Shown here: positions 32,701 through 42,556 of the stretch, in pieces | Numbering within the stretch: the first letter of the stretch is position 1 | How the letters are laid out: the number at the start of each line of letters is the position of its first letter | Assembly (NCBI GenBank): GCA_032718475.1 | Contig: JAUCBJ010000621.1 | Location: 1 to 64,000, forward strand | Length of the DNA: 64,000 nt | Source: Nemertoderma westbladi | Lineage: Eukaryota > Xenacoelomorpha > Nemertodermatida > Nemertodermatidae | Reading direction: 5' to 3' | Translations under genes and position numbers: made by a program | Notes under the pieces: generated by a model | Databases searched by the model: none | The model's input: only the letters and a program-made list of their open reading frames with translations | Told to the model about the DNA's origin: nothing

Positions 32701-33115
32701 GACTTTATTGGAGGCAATAAAATGGGGTACAGAAAATAATTACGAAATATTTATTGAAGGATTAAAGGAAACATATCAAACTCATATAATAAATATTTTA
32801 GAGGATAAAACAACAGATAGTGATAAAAAGTTTCCGGTGATACTAACTAAATATAAGTTTGTTTTAGTTAATAGAATCGAACCAAACTTGGTAATAAAAT
32901 TACTTTGTAGGAAACAAGTGTTTAGGGATTCTATAGCTGAATCAATCAATAGTAAAGAATCCACAGTGGCAAAGAATAATGAACTGGTCAACGCGATAAT
33001 TAGAAGGTCATACAACGATTTTCTTACATTCTGCCAATGTCTGAGAGACACAAATCAGGGTCAAATAGCTGATATCCTGACTACAGCTGTACATAATTTA
33101 GATGATTTAGTCTAA
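29765..33115 (+). CDS. ROCO2: winged-helix-Roc-COR protein with two C-terminal CARD-like domains
   Basis: Intact 1116-codon Roc-COR GTPase. Seen: a winged-helix-like segment about 50-155 (LSDKEKELYFKLDADI, RIWGLNEV, LKLPKILINYIKEQ); P-loop GQERAGKT near 192-199; a Ser/Thr-rich insert; DFGGQ near 408; VGTHKGS near 494; COR about 600-830 (LLDYLWEGVLDKKQF, YYVPCRL); a Cys/His patch (CQCNSKCEQH then CREEICFHF) near 864-893; then two death-fold repeats, CARD-1 about 927-1015 (LLEAIKWGTENNYEIFIEGL) and CARD-2 about 1028-1110 (LVNAIIRRSYNDFLTFCQCL). The family is known as GTP-regulated dimeric switches; CARDs recruit CARD partners. Coupling the two is my inference. CARD similarity is by eye, and no HMM was run. 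Upstream exons coding the rest of an NB-ARC cannot be excluded. Confidence 0.85.
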   Translation: MSPQWKDSLTIIILYAGDEGGTITAIDTFREGQTETKKSIKQVESILEKTEELRGIVEYIGWVGPINKPLQGKITNIIISTVDVLSDKEKELYFKLDADISELTNQNLVRIWGLNEVSTIEIVNKFRDMGLMIMNISGSNTLKLPKILINYIKEQKLPIEILARGPEALAAYKAALSKGTTWILKTRLMLVGQERAGKTSLKKALIGQPFDINEQITDGIDSSANCIINTEQNTDWSNLRDKDKENLEKDVNDFVTKQIAKTVLESKQVADNKSDDSGISGKVVGSATPIVSTSSSAANAKPTEIPITVASGSADKVPTVSLWRRLVSKITRNKEQISNECEVRVTEGSIGRHREGTGYIQSKHDSSETQIPPNISKGVEDILTSGKPQDILAKFNEEDSRFSLQIVDFGGQCIYYTTHQIFLSRRAIYIIVFDLTQDLDKTADVIVRADDTNIKVYGEMTNIEFIDFWLRSIYSFGANFDEKTSNVVGPPVFIVGTHKGSLDADSRTQSTLATNIFKSINNYIDKTHLTSNLVKEFYALENNKEIVSDSDEELENLQQDIAKEMIRFKEEIPLQYLKFEQLVTQLINDGKVYINIDELKVKLNAIDVEMNDIGLKTMLEFYHDLGTIIYFDDESLRDTVIMSPEWLSGMFTKIITVKDKIKKQHFTFWKDLDDNGILHEELLDYLWEGVLDKKQFMLNILERFDLLCERVLPQIKGTLNQNIKRSYYVPCRLKPVNINPFVPKYSSLEFYIIFDSFLPESLYYRLIKRTIDLSYIVGDGVIQPKLYHRVAQIFLDCNHEIILERSANSLHRVKVQIIRTEEVDTESESTGRKRRPDPQLVNKVKCYLINSLQEFLKQIRIKNISFSFQIKCQCNSKCEQHNEINCREEICFHFIKIDENISDNKVKCKFHKHMESNLIREKYTGDLSSHWKKITSKENELLDKLEILELIIFLEAKRTLSRDVLSIINSKPNVFSKIKTLLEAIKWGTENNYEIFIEGLKETYQTHIINILEDKTTDSDKKFPVILTKYKFVLVNRIEPNLVIKLLCRKQVFRDSIAESINSKESTVAKNNELVNAIIRRSYNDFLTFCQCLRDTNQGQIADILTTAVHNLDDLV

Positions 33116-33877
33116 ATATAAAAATAATTATATACAATTTTCAGTGTTTAATTTTGTTACCAACCAGAGATAAATAATGTATTGGGTGTGATTGGAATAT
33201 ATCCCATAATAATGTTATTTAGCAAGAATGGTAAGGATAATATTTCATAATTATTTTTTACTTATAATGCCAGTCAGGGCCGGACACACAATTTCTACTA
33301 GCATTTTATAGCTGTTCGTGTCCGACCTACCATCCACTATATTAAATATATAAAATGTAGTGTAATTTCTATTATATTACGGTAAATATACATTCAAGTT
33401 AAAGTTTAATAATTATTTTATTAAGTTTTCTCTTTTATAGATGGAAATACGAATATCTCCTGATCTCGGAATCGCAAGCCAGTAAACTGTCAGGCTCTGA
33501 ACCAAATCAAACAACCGCCTAAATTATAAAACAGATAACTTGAAATCTTTTAGTATCGCCGATCCGATATGATAACCTCGACTCTGGACTGTAATGAACC
33601 GACATGATTTGTTCCTTATCAGATATTCGTCGTAGTCTGGGAAACCAGGAAATCTGGAAACACAAACCTGGAATCTACTGGAATTCAAATATTAGTGGCT
33701 TAACGGAGATGTTGGAACCAAATTACTTGGAACACAATTATCGAAAACTTCAGAATAAGTTAGTAATAACTTGTTACATGGAATATATCCCACAGTCGGG
33801 GTCTCAAAGTGTATCTGGTATTACCGTTATTTTGAATACATTATTAATAAATTATATTATTTATACTTATTTTATAG
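33116..33877. other. ROCO2 3' flank and probable introns
   Basis: AT-rich DNA after the ROCO2 stop. CTCTTTTATAG at about 33431-33441 looks like an acceptor before ATGGAAATACGAATATC, and TTATTTTATAG (ending 33877) opens the minisatellite exon. Inverted words GGCCGGACAC and GTGTCCGACC (33281-33330) could form a hairpin. A frame open from 33604 runs into the repeat, but its pre-repeat part has no recognised domain. Confidence 0.4.
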
Positions 33878-35032
33878 GTAGAGCTCATAAACTCTATCCA
33901 CTAACCCATCGGAACCCAAAACTCTATACACCAACCCATCGGAACCATAAACTCTATCCGCCAACCCATCGGAACCATAAACTCTATCCACCAACCCATC
34001 GGAACCATAAACTCTATCCACCAACCCATCGGAACCATAAACTCTATCCACCAACCCATCGGAACCATCAACTACATCCACCAACCCATCGGAACCATAA
34101 ACTCTATCCACCAACCCATCGGAACCATAAACTCTATCCACCAACCCATCGGAACCATAAACTCTATCCACCAACACATCGGAACCCTAAACTCTATCCA
34201 CCAACCCATCGGAACCATAAACTCTATCCACCAACCCATCGGAACCATAAACTCTATCCACCAACCCATCGGAACCATCAACTACATCCACCAACCCATC
34301 GGAACCATAATCTGTATCCACCAACACATCGGAAGCCTAAACTCTATCCAGTAACCCATCGGAACCATAAACTCTATCCACCAACCCATCGGAACCATAA
34401 ACTCTATCCACCAACACATCGGAACCCTAAACTCTTTCCACCAACCCATCGGAACCATAAACTCTATCCACCAACCCATCGGAACCATAAACTCTATCCA
34501 CCAACCCATCGGAACCATCAACCACATCCACCAACCCATCGGAACCATAATCTGTATCCACCAACACATCGGAAGCCTAAACTCTATCCAGTAACCCATC
34601 GGAACCATAAACTCTATCCACCAACCCATCGGAAACATAAACTCTATCCACCAACACATCGGAACCCTAAACTCTATCCACCAACCCATCGGAACCATAA
34701 ACTCTATCCACCAACCCATCGGAACCATAAACTCTATCCACCAACCCATCGGAACCATAAACTCTATCCACCAACCCATCGGAACCATAAACTCTATCCA
34801 GCAACCCATCGGAACCTTAACCTCTATCCACCAACCCATCGGAACCATAACCTCTATCCACCAACCCATTGGAACCATAAACTCTATCCACCAACCCATC
34901 GGAACCATAAACTCTATCCACCAAACCATCGGAACCATAAACTATATCCACTAACCCATCGGAACTATAAACTCTGTCCACTAAACCATCTGAGTTATAA
35001 GATTTGGCAACTGAACTGGATCTTAATTACTG
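33878..35032 (+). other. Minisatellite-bearing exon of duplicon copy 2 (30-bp units, open frame)
   Basis: About 36 units of AACCATAAACTCTATCCACC followed by AACCCATCGG, bounded by an acceptor at 33877 and the donor ATTACTG|GTAAGTAATAATTA at 35032/35033. The 30-bp unit keeps a frame open from 33604 to 35040, reading a decapeptide H-R-N-H-K-L-Y-P-P-T. The minus strand is also open in two frames, so an open frame here is no evidence for translation. The equivalent exon of copy 1 carries a different, 29-bp repeat. Units with AAGCCTAAACTCTATCCAGT or ATCAACTACATCC recur in blocks. Confidence 0.6.
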
Positions 35033-35602
35033 GTAAGTAATAATTATATGATTTTTTTGCCTTTGCTTGGTCACATTACAAACCTATCATCGAACATTCG
35101 TCAATAAACATATTTCTATACATTAAACTATGATATACTAGATATATAGTATATTGCATGTCACAGTTATATAAATTAAATGAAACTAAAACATGAGTAG
35201 ACTAGACTATGTCACTAATACATACTACTAGGACGAGAGAGAATGGACTGGACAGTTTAAATGAGATTTATTCATAGTTGTCGCAATTTCGTTTCTCTCA
35301 AGTTCAGTATCCCTTTCAAGTTGGTCTTTATATGTTATAGCCGGTCGTCCACGCCTACACTTTCATTATGTTGGTTGCCAGAAAAGCAGATCTGGTATTA
35401 AGACCTCATGTTTACTTCTCCAGCAGTGCCCACTGAATCTTAATCTGCATTCACGGGGGTTGTGTGGTTGATAAATGTGTTATATGTCATATTGTTGACA
35501 TATGTTCGTATTGTCATATTGTTATCTCCAGATGTTATGTTTATCATTAATGTTTCAATTTTCTGATAGAACGACAATTTATTATTCCTTATTTATTTAT
35601 AG
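35033..35602 (+). other. Probable intron of duplicon copy 2
   Basis: Begins GTAAGTAATAATTA and ends ATTTATTTATAG, matching the corresponding intron of copy 1 at both ends. The middle is longer and unrelated, with GGACGAGAGAGAATGG to CACGGGGG sequence at about 35230-35460, presumably an insertion; no gene seen. Confidence 0.45.
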
Positions 35603-35742
35603 ATTAAGAATTTAACCGCAAAAAGAAACACAATTTAATAATTTAATAAATTTAACGAAGGAACTGGACTATTTCGTGTAACTTATGATGATTCGCCATT
35701 TACAAACTCCAGTTGGTCGCCACTATCTCACTAAACCTTAAA
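35603..35742 (+). other. Short non-coding exon, copy 2
   Basis: Counterpart of 14208-14335 with acceptor ATTTATAG and donor TTAAA|GTAAGTGTAG. No usable reading frame. Sequence after the donor also matches copy 1 for about 150 bp (GTTTATTAAGTT...AGTTTGTTAA-like words). Confidence 0.5.
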
Positions 35743-36026
35743 GTAAGTGTAGCATCCGTTCATAAAATAAACACTGAATTTTTTACTTACATCTTTATAA
35801 TGGTACAGCACCGGTATTGGTTCTTCTATTAAATAACAACAGCAGACTAGTTAGTGTTTATTAAGTTGAACAGAGTTAGTTAAGCTAAGCTGTTAGTTGG
35901 ATAGCACGCGAACACGAATCTGGGCCGAACTGAACCGAACTGATCGAAAGTGTGGCGAAATCGACCAAGTGTCTATAGCGATAGTGTTAACAGAAATTCT
36001 GTCCATCTTCAGGATTTTATCTCTGC

Positions 36027-36760
36027 AAATTGATTGTTTTCGGCTGGAACCTAGTTCAAAAAGGGAACTGGAAAGCTATGGACTCATAGTGGACCCAGTG
36101 ATCACAAGTCCCAGATAGACCATTTTCTGTTTCGTAGGAAATAAAGGAGCTCTATAATAGACTGTAATGCATTTACACTTCGACCCTTCTCCAGTGAACA
36201 CCACCTTATTGTGGCCAAGGTAAGACTTAGTCTGCGTGCTACCAGAACAACGAAATCTGCCTTGCCGCGGCATGACTGGTTCTCTCTGTTGCTACAGCCA
36301 AGTGTGAGATACAGCTTCACAATACAGCTGAGCAACAGGTATGAGGTTCTTTCCTCTGAGGCGGCAGATCACTGTGAGGGCTATACTGCCTACACAGAAG
36401 CAGTTAAGTTAGCAGCAGCAGAAAAAGTTGCTGTATACCCTCGAAACAGGAAAAGGGCCCCATGGACTGACCACAAAATTCAGAAGTTCCGATATGACCT
36501 TCATAAGGCGCAGAAAGAGTCCCGACTCAAACAGACTACAGCGGCCAAGAATGCAGTTAAGGCTGCATCTAGATCCCCGAACATGCAGTACTCTGTAAAT
36601 CTGCAGGAGCTAATAAACCAACAGGTTGATGCCATCAATGATTCTGACAACAGCAAGCAATCTTCCCAGGCATAAAAATTGATCAACTTGCTTACTGGGC
36701 GGAAAATCCAACCAACCACCAAGGTATACGGTGGTTCGACAACAGTTGTGTCTATCGAGG
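36027..36760 (+). pseudogene. RTE-like LINE copy E: endonuclease end and linker, RT deleted
   Basis: Plus-strand relative of copy D, starting at the same place (TTGTTTTCGGCTGGAACC). It carries the end of the AP-type endonuclease with frameshifts, then the basic linker (36211-36675 is open) up to QQVDAINDSDNSKQSSQA and a TAA that replaces the next Trp codon. Near 36724 it jumps from ACCACCAAGG to TACGGTGGTTCGACAAC, a deletion of the whole RT entry, and is lost at about 36760. It is not the same deletion as in copy D. Confidence 0.8.
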
Positions 36761-37234
36761 ACCAAGGAATATGATGTGATGAAAGGGCTGAGGGAATATG
36801 GGGTGACAGAAGTGGGGGAAAAACCAACCAATGGGGGGGGGGGGCAGCTGGCAAGTATAACGTGTATCCTTTGGACAGTCGCCATGTAGGTAGGACTGTG
36901 TAATAAGTTTCCCCATAGTTTCCATATATCTGTTGGACAATATTAATTGTGTTCAGTTGGCTATTAATTACTGTGGATGTCGGACGGTATACCACCGTTG
37001 AGGTATCTTCTATTGATTGTGCTCTAATTTGTCTACTGGTACTTATATATTTATCAGCTATTATTAACAACGAAAAACCAATAACTCTTGCATTTTACCG
37101 CCTACGGCCTTCAGCCTTCATAGTCATCATAAACACGGCGATGCGTAGGAAACACGACAAGAGATTTACCCGGTCGGGATCCCACGCCAACTTGGATCCC
37201 ATCACATATTATTATATTATTTATTTATTTACAG
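36761..37234. other. Spacer/intron, no gene seen
   Basis: Contains a G-run of 12 at about 36833-36844 and ends in TTTATTTATTTACAG, the acceptor for the next exon. Confidence 0.45.
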
Positions 37235-37395
37235 AATAACCGCGAATCAAAAAAGAAATCCTAATAAAGTTATCCAACCCTCTACAGAAAGAAGTTCAGA
37301 TGTTGGAACGTCAAACTGTCCTAATTATTCCATTGAAGATCAGATCAAATGATTGAATAACATCAGTTCAATTCCGTATCTTACAGAATATTACA
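37235..37395 (+). other. Non-coding exon, copy 2 (single version of the tandem exon)
   Basis: Begins AATAACCGCGAATC after TTTACAG and is homologous to 17781 and 18164 onwards. It shares TAATAAAGTTATCCAACC and AGATCAGATCAAATGATTGA with copy 1. The 3' edge is uncertain. Confidence 0.4.
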
Positions 37396-37506
37396 TTTAG
37401 TTACAAAAAATAATTTAGAGTATTTTGTATTAATTTTAATTTATGGAATTTTTTAACTCTATTTATATAAAAAATAATAACAAAGATTTATTAGTATTTT
37501 CCATAG

Positions 37507-37713
37507 GGAGAGCTCGCAATGTTTGCTAAAATTAGATATTAAATAATTAATTTATATCAGATGTAAATACAATAATGATATAAATTTCTTTCAATATATT
37601 TCCATTTTAATTCGTTCTTGGTCGATATTATTCCCATATTATCTGTATTGTGTATTCTTGTAATACCTGTGTATCTGCTACGTCCCTTTGGTAGACACAA
37701 ACCTGGTCCAAAC
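37507..37713 (+). other. Probable last exon, copy 2
   Basis: Begins GGAGAGCTCGCAATGTTTGC after TTTTCCATAG and runs in parallel with 18572-18780 to CTACGTCCCTTTGGTAGACA. Homology between the duplicon copies ends here, next to a LINE tail. Confidence 0.4.
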
Positions 37714-37719
37714 AAACCC

Positions 37720-37742
37720 GATCCTAGTAGTAGTAGTAGTCT
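37720..37742 (+). mobile_element. Orphan RTE-like LINE 3' tail
   Basis: Only the last bases of the element, CCGATCCTAGTAGTAGTAGT, are present, at the very edge of duplicon homology. Either an extremely short insertion or the remnant of a deletion that removed the rest. Confidence 0.65.
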
Positions 37743-37759
37743 TACAGAGTCTTACAGAA

Positions 37760-38215
37760 TATTTAAGGATTTGTAAATTGGTGCAGCGCGCGACTGATAA
37801 TGATTGAAAGTTATAGCTCGAACTATTTTGTTAACTTGCACTTTGATTTTAGCAGTATATGCGTGGTGACTATTTACCCAAAGAGGTATTCCGTATATTA
37901 GATAAGTAAAGAGTTCTAAGAATGTCCAAAGGTAGAAGAATGTGTCTCAGTTTAAAGAAGATCCCGGATAATTTTGATATTTTTGCTAATACATGGTTGC
38001 AGTGAATTTTCCAGTTTATTATATTGTCTATGTAGATTCGTAGAAATTTTGATGCCGTAGTTTTAGTTAATGGAGTTGAATGAAGGCTCACATCCGGAAT
38101 TATTGTATTTGAATTGCGATTGTCCACGATAATGTATTCTGTTTTCTTTAGATTCAAGGAGAGTTTATTGTCCGTGAGCCATTCATCAAGTTCGATGTTC
38201 GATCTATTTCAAGGA
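37760..38215 (-). pseudogene. LINE RT C-terminal fragment (CR1/jockey-like)
   Basis: Minus strand. From about 38200 downwards it reads ELDEWLTDNKLSLNLKKTEY, then a FLRIYIDNIINWKIH block and KISKLSGIFFKLRHILL, then ILRTLYLSNI. After a frameshift near 37885 it continues into GIPLWVNSHHAYT. This is the thumb/C-terminal region after the YADD motif in jockey/CR1-type LINEs. No upstream RT or 3' end is visible. Confidence 0.7.
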
Positions 38216-38534
38216 AATTCGTTGAGATATACTTAATAGATTCTTCATTTTTGTACTTCTGTTTCTTGCTACTTTCCTTTGTTTCGGCCTATACATACTA
38301 TATTATTTTTTTTAGAAAGATAACTCTTTAATTAGGGTCATTATGTCAATTATTATCTTCCACCACCGCGTGGAACATCGTTGTATTTAAACCTATTCCA
38401 AAATATATTTTATGAGGAAAAAAGTTCTGGAAGGGCCATACCTCTCTACTTGTTAATTAGAGCCCCCCAGTGGATCATATCAGTATTTCATTTACATCTA
38501 AGCAAGATAGTTAGGTATGATATCAAATCCAGGA

Positions 38535-38640
38535 CCAGAATCGTTATGCTGCATTGCAGCTGCATTTTTAAGAATGCTGTTCAGGCCTGTCGACAAAATT
38601 GCGCTGCTACAACACCCTATCACTTATTGTACTTAGAATT
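38535..38640 (-). mobile_element. RTE-like LINE 3' end fragment
   Basis: About 100 bp matching the extreme 3' end of the RTE-like family (ATGCTGCATTGCAGCTGCAT, then the GTCGACAAAATTGC region) on the minus strand, diverged from the other copies and without the CTA tail. Confidence 0.7.
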
Positions 38641-38650
38641 CACTAGTGTG

Positions 38651-39235
38651 AATCCGATCGAAAAATAAAATTTTGAAAAAAGTACTGGGGTGGTTATTTT
38701 GCAGCACCAAAATTACAAGTAGTGAACAATTTTCATAAAATTTGAAAGTTACAATTTTCGGCTAATTGTTTTAATACAATGTTCAATATGGTTTTCTGGT
38801 GCGTAAAATTCATTGTAAAATATTTAAAATAATCTGATTAGTATAAATGGCTGTTTTAGTCCTCTACGTAGGCAAAAAATAAAAAAAACAGGTTACCAGC
38901 ACTTTTCAGTTTGAACAAAAAAATTATTTGTTCACTTATACGATTCTATAAATTCCCATTTTTAGGTTTTCTGGGGCGCTGATTCTAATGGAAACATTTC
39001 TCATTTTCCAGAGCATTGCTACTCCTATTTTTCGGTGTAATATGGTAAATTTTGGTTCTAGCACCATATTTCGTACCCATCACCAAAAAATTACAAGTTT
39101 GAGATGTCCAGTGCGGATTTTATTGATTCCATCGGATTAACGACCCTCATAAACCCATATAACGCAAGAAACAAGATGATACTATCTATTGATCAATTTG
39201 CTTATTTCCAAAAATTTGATGCTGGCACAACAATT
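38651..39235 (-). mobile_element. Internal fragment of the piggyBac-like family
   Basis: Reverse complement of about 2480-3060 of the element at 1647, with clear divergence (for example GTACTGGGGTGGTTATTTTG and GCACCAAAATTACAAG). Neither terminus is present. It abuts the gag remnant at about 39235, so one interrupted the other. Confidence 0.8.
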
Positions 39236-39846
39236 GAAACCCTGAAACCATTCATTTAGCTCAAATTCTTCAGAGTCCAATGTTTCAGTTTCGGGTCTCT
39301 CCTCCAAAGTAGCGCGATAATTTACTCTAAGCACATTTATGCGCTTATTCATATCTATAAAATGGTTACGAATTACCTGCAACTTATCATATAGGGATGT
39401 CAGAGTTTTAAACTGTCTCTCTTTGGTCGCTATACTCACCAACTTATGTAAATTGATTGTTTGCAGGTGTAACAGCTGATCATATTCATCCAGCATTCCG
39501 GCTAAATCTGCCGGGTCATGGGTTCCACTGTCTAGGCATTTGGTTAATTTATTTGTCGCCTTGGTTACCTTACCCATGTAACCACCTGCGCTTTTATTAA
39601 TTATAGGATGCCTCAAGGATGTGTTACTATCTTCACTACAGTCAGCATCAGGGATTTAATCTTCAAGGTGTCGAGCAGCACCCTGAACTATAAACCCAGA
39701 AGCAGGGACGATACCTACTGTCTGTGTGGTAGGGACACTAATAGTCTCAATTACGTCAGGTGTGGTGACGTTTAATTGCTAACTGGACTCGTCAGCAGTC
39801 TCACATTGTTCTGTTACCGGAACGTCGGTATTTGTTGTTTGACTCA
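39233..39846 (-). pseudogene. Gag-like remnant of an LTR retrotransposon (probably BEL/Pao)
   Basis: Minus strand starting with ATG at 39844-39846. One frame continues for about 200 codons but is broken by two stops (near 39780 and 39653). The later part is helical and charged (KATNKLTKCLDSGTHD, then LASLYDKL-like heptads, NHFIDMNKRINVLRV), the kind of N-terminal Gag coiled segment BEL/Pao elements carry. Cut off at the piggyBac-like fragment. The assignment is by resemblance only. Confidence 0.45.
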
Positions 39847-41034
39847 TTTTCGGGATTTTATATTTTATATTGATTAAAATTTTCTAATATAAATTTTAAT
39901 TCAATTTAACGAAATTCCTTGCTTGTTGTAATAGTTTACAAATTATTACACCAATTTAATTGTGAATTCAAATAAAACAAACTTTTACAACTCAATTAAT
40001 ATACAATTTTCTTATATTTATTTTATTTCATAAAATATATCCTTGGCTCGACTTTATGAGACCCTGGATGGTGGGACAATAAGATACAACAAAGGAAAGT
40101 AATTTAAAATTGTACTTAATAAATTACAACATCAAATTTATTTTGTATGCACAAGTGCCACAAATACTGTGCATAAGTATTTTAACAAACCTTCAAACAG
40201 CCACAAATAAACTATAGATCCCACAAGCACAATCCTATCGACACTACGACCAACCTGTGATTGATGCTAACGACGCCGTCCCACGTCCCAACCTCGTGAA
40301 TGATCAGTTCACTTGCGTACCAAGTCAAACGTCCCCAGATCCCGGATTGGTTGTGGTGATGTTTACATTTTTGATTTTTTTAAATTTTTAATTTCATTTA
40401 AATCTTATAATGCAGCCCTTTTTGGCTATACAAACTTTCAAACTCGATAGAAACTTTACTCAACGGCGGCGCTATAGCAACTCTGTGATTTATTTATAAT
40501 TTTTTACATCGCAAATCAGCTAAGAATTGGCTAAAAAGATTTCCCTAAAAGCACATTGCAGATTTATTAACATAATAACCACTGTTGAATACGAATCAAA
40601 ATTATCGCAATACGTATCAGTTTCGAAAGAAAACAAAACAATAAACCGGTCTATATAAAGATCAACAAGGAAACTCCAGTTGGTGAGGAATCCCTGCTAA
40701 TATTATCAACTTTATTAAAACAATTTACTAGCGTGATGGCCCCTTATCCACAACACATACTGCAAACTAAACTGCCGATAGGTAAGGGTTGTATCGAGTA
40801 CAATTTGTAAACAAACAAAATATAAACACAATTTATCCTAAATTTTCCCACTAAACAAATTCTCTATATTTCTATACACCGCACCGCTGTCGACGGTAGT
40901 AAAGGAAGGAAATTATAACGCAATACTAAACCTGGATATCTCGTGGATAAATTTGCCGATATTCTCTCATTTTTCGCTTCTATTCTGTAAAGTAACTGTA
41001 AGAGTGTCAAACTAATGATTGTGAGAGATGATTA
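39847..41034. other. Possible LTR/leader of the gag remnant and intergenic DNA; no gene seen
   Basis: AT-rich. If the gag remnant is real, its 5' leader and LTR would lie here on the minus strand, but I could not find a matching second LTR or a tRNA-primer site. Confidence 0.35.
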
Positions 41035-41102
41035 ACTCTATCTAAATACCCAAATACATTTACTGCTGCAGCAGTAAATGTATTTGGGTATTTAGATAGA
41101 GT
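41035..41102. repeat. 68-bp perfect palindrome
   Basis: Two 34-base arms with no spacer, centred between 41068 and 41069 in TACTGCTG|CAGCAGTA. Outer ends are ACTCTATCTAAATACCCAAA and its reverse complement. It could extrude as a cruciform. It lies about 210 bp before the BEL/Pao target site and is not part of that element. Confidence 0.97.
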
Positions 41103-41318
41103 CCATGGACTGTGAATAATGCTGTAGCTGAAACTTGGTATATAAGTTTACTCACCCCAAACAAAAGATCAAAATAAATAAAGATGAAGTGAAATGAATG
41201 TTAGTATCCCAATGAGACCCAAACATAAGCCAAAACGATGAGCGCTGATACCAAATATATCTACACTCTCCCTCCTTTGCACTTCCGTGCTGCCTGTGTT
41301 GTTATTATGATGGGGTAT

Positions 41319-42556
41319 TGTAAAAGCCTTTGCTGAATTGCCCCGTTATTTTTATTATCTTTTACATTAAAATACTCTGTAGTTGATTTAATAAGTGTAA
41401 GAGACCGTATTATTGCTGTATCGGTGTTTTTAGAGGATCTAAGACCTATTTCCTCCGTATGTGTACTGTGAAAGGCATATTTTATGATTCTATGGCAATT
41501 CGTGACGCAAAGGGGTGATAGCTACTCTTGAACAGTAGTTACTATGACTACGGTTAACAGCTGACATTCATACGTGTTGATTTCCTTTGTTCTACGGCGT
41601 CTCTCAGTTCAGTCAGCCAATTAGAGCGTTTTTGTGGCTCCTTGTACAGAAAATTTCCGAGAAATGACGCAATGCCTATGTGCAGTGTTTACATTCAGTC
41701 CTGAGCCAAAGAAAGAACGGCTTGGAAGTATTTTGTGCTTTACTGTTTTTAGTCTTACACTAGTAGGTTTAATTACAAGGACATATATCCTTTAACTACC
41801 TGACTCATGGAATCACTGCTGACTGATCATACATGCTGACTGCTGAAACATTGCAAACTCATAACAATCAGTGTTTTCATTGTTGTTTTACACTGCTATT
41901 TACCGTCAGTTCTTCATAATATGGTTGATGAATAATTATATTTGGAATAACGATAAATAACCCCGAAACCCAATATTCTTGATATACCGAAGGTAAGAGA
42001 GAAGGGTTACAGATAAACGATTGTGACTTATGTTAAAGTGGTTTGAAATGAATCTAATGTTATTTGATAGACCCTACATGAGTCAGTCTGTGTTCCTTTT
42101 ATATGTGACTAAAATCAGTGAAGATTGGCAGATTAGTGTGCAGTATTGTGCAGCATTGTGTATGAGTGAGTCTGTTAAAGAAGCAATTCCTAAAGAATGC
42201 GCCATATATGTGAATTATAATTAAGCCATATCGTTGTGAGTAGTTTAAGTCATAACTCTGTTTATATAGATAAAGCGCCACGTCCTAAAGGAACTGTTAA
42301 TATTACCGAAGGTGAATAATATTGTCAGAGATTATATAGTACTGTCAGTCGAATAATACATTAGGCTTACATAGCAATAAAATTAAACCGTCGAACCCAA
42401 TCTCCCGGGAATATCCAGCGGGTGAATGATCGCGCACAGATTGGTTTCGACTAGTGTAGTGAATCAAATACTTGTCATAGACTAAAAACCGATTTAATAT
42501 CTAGAAGACATCTTAATTTGGTGGGTTAAACTGCCAAAGGTCTGAAAGCGCGAACA
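41319..42556 (+). repeat. 5' LTR of the BEL/Pao element (long form)
   Basis: Begins TGTAAAAGCC and ends CGAACA. 1238 bp, of which the last about 414 bp match the 3' LTR almost perfectly, one difference being GAGATTAT against GAGTTTAT. The 41334-42142 part has no counterpart in the 3' LTR. It should carry the element promoter and poly(A) signal; I cannot place them exactly. Confidence 0.9.

Noticed and set aside
33604-35040. 478-codon protein with decapeptide repeats
   Set aside because: A splice acceptor at 33877 falls inside it, the minus strand is equally open, and the sister exon cannot be translated. Kept as an exon candidate, not as a gene.
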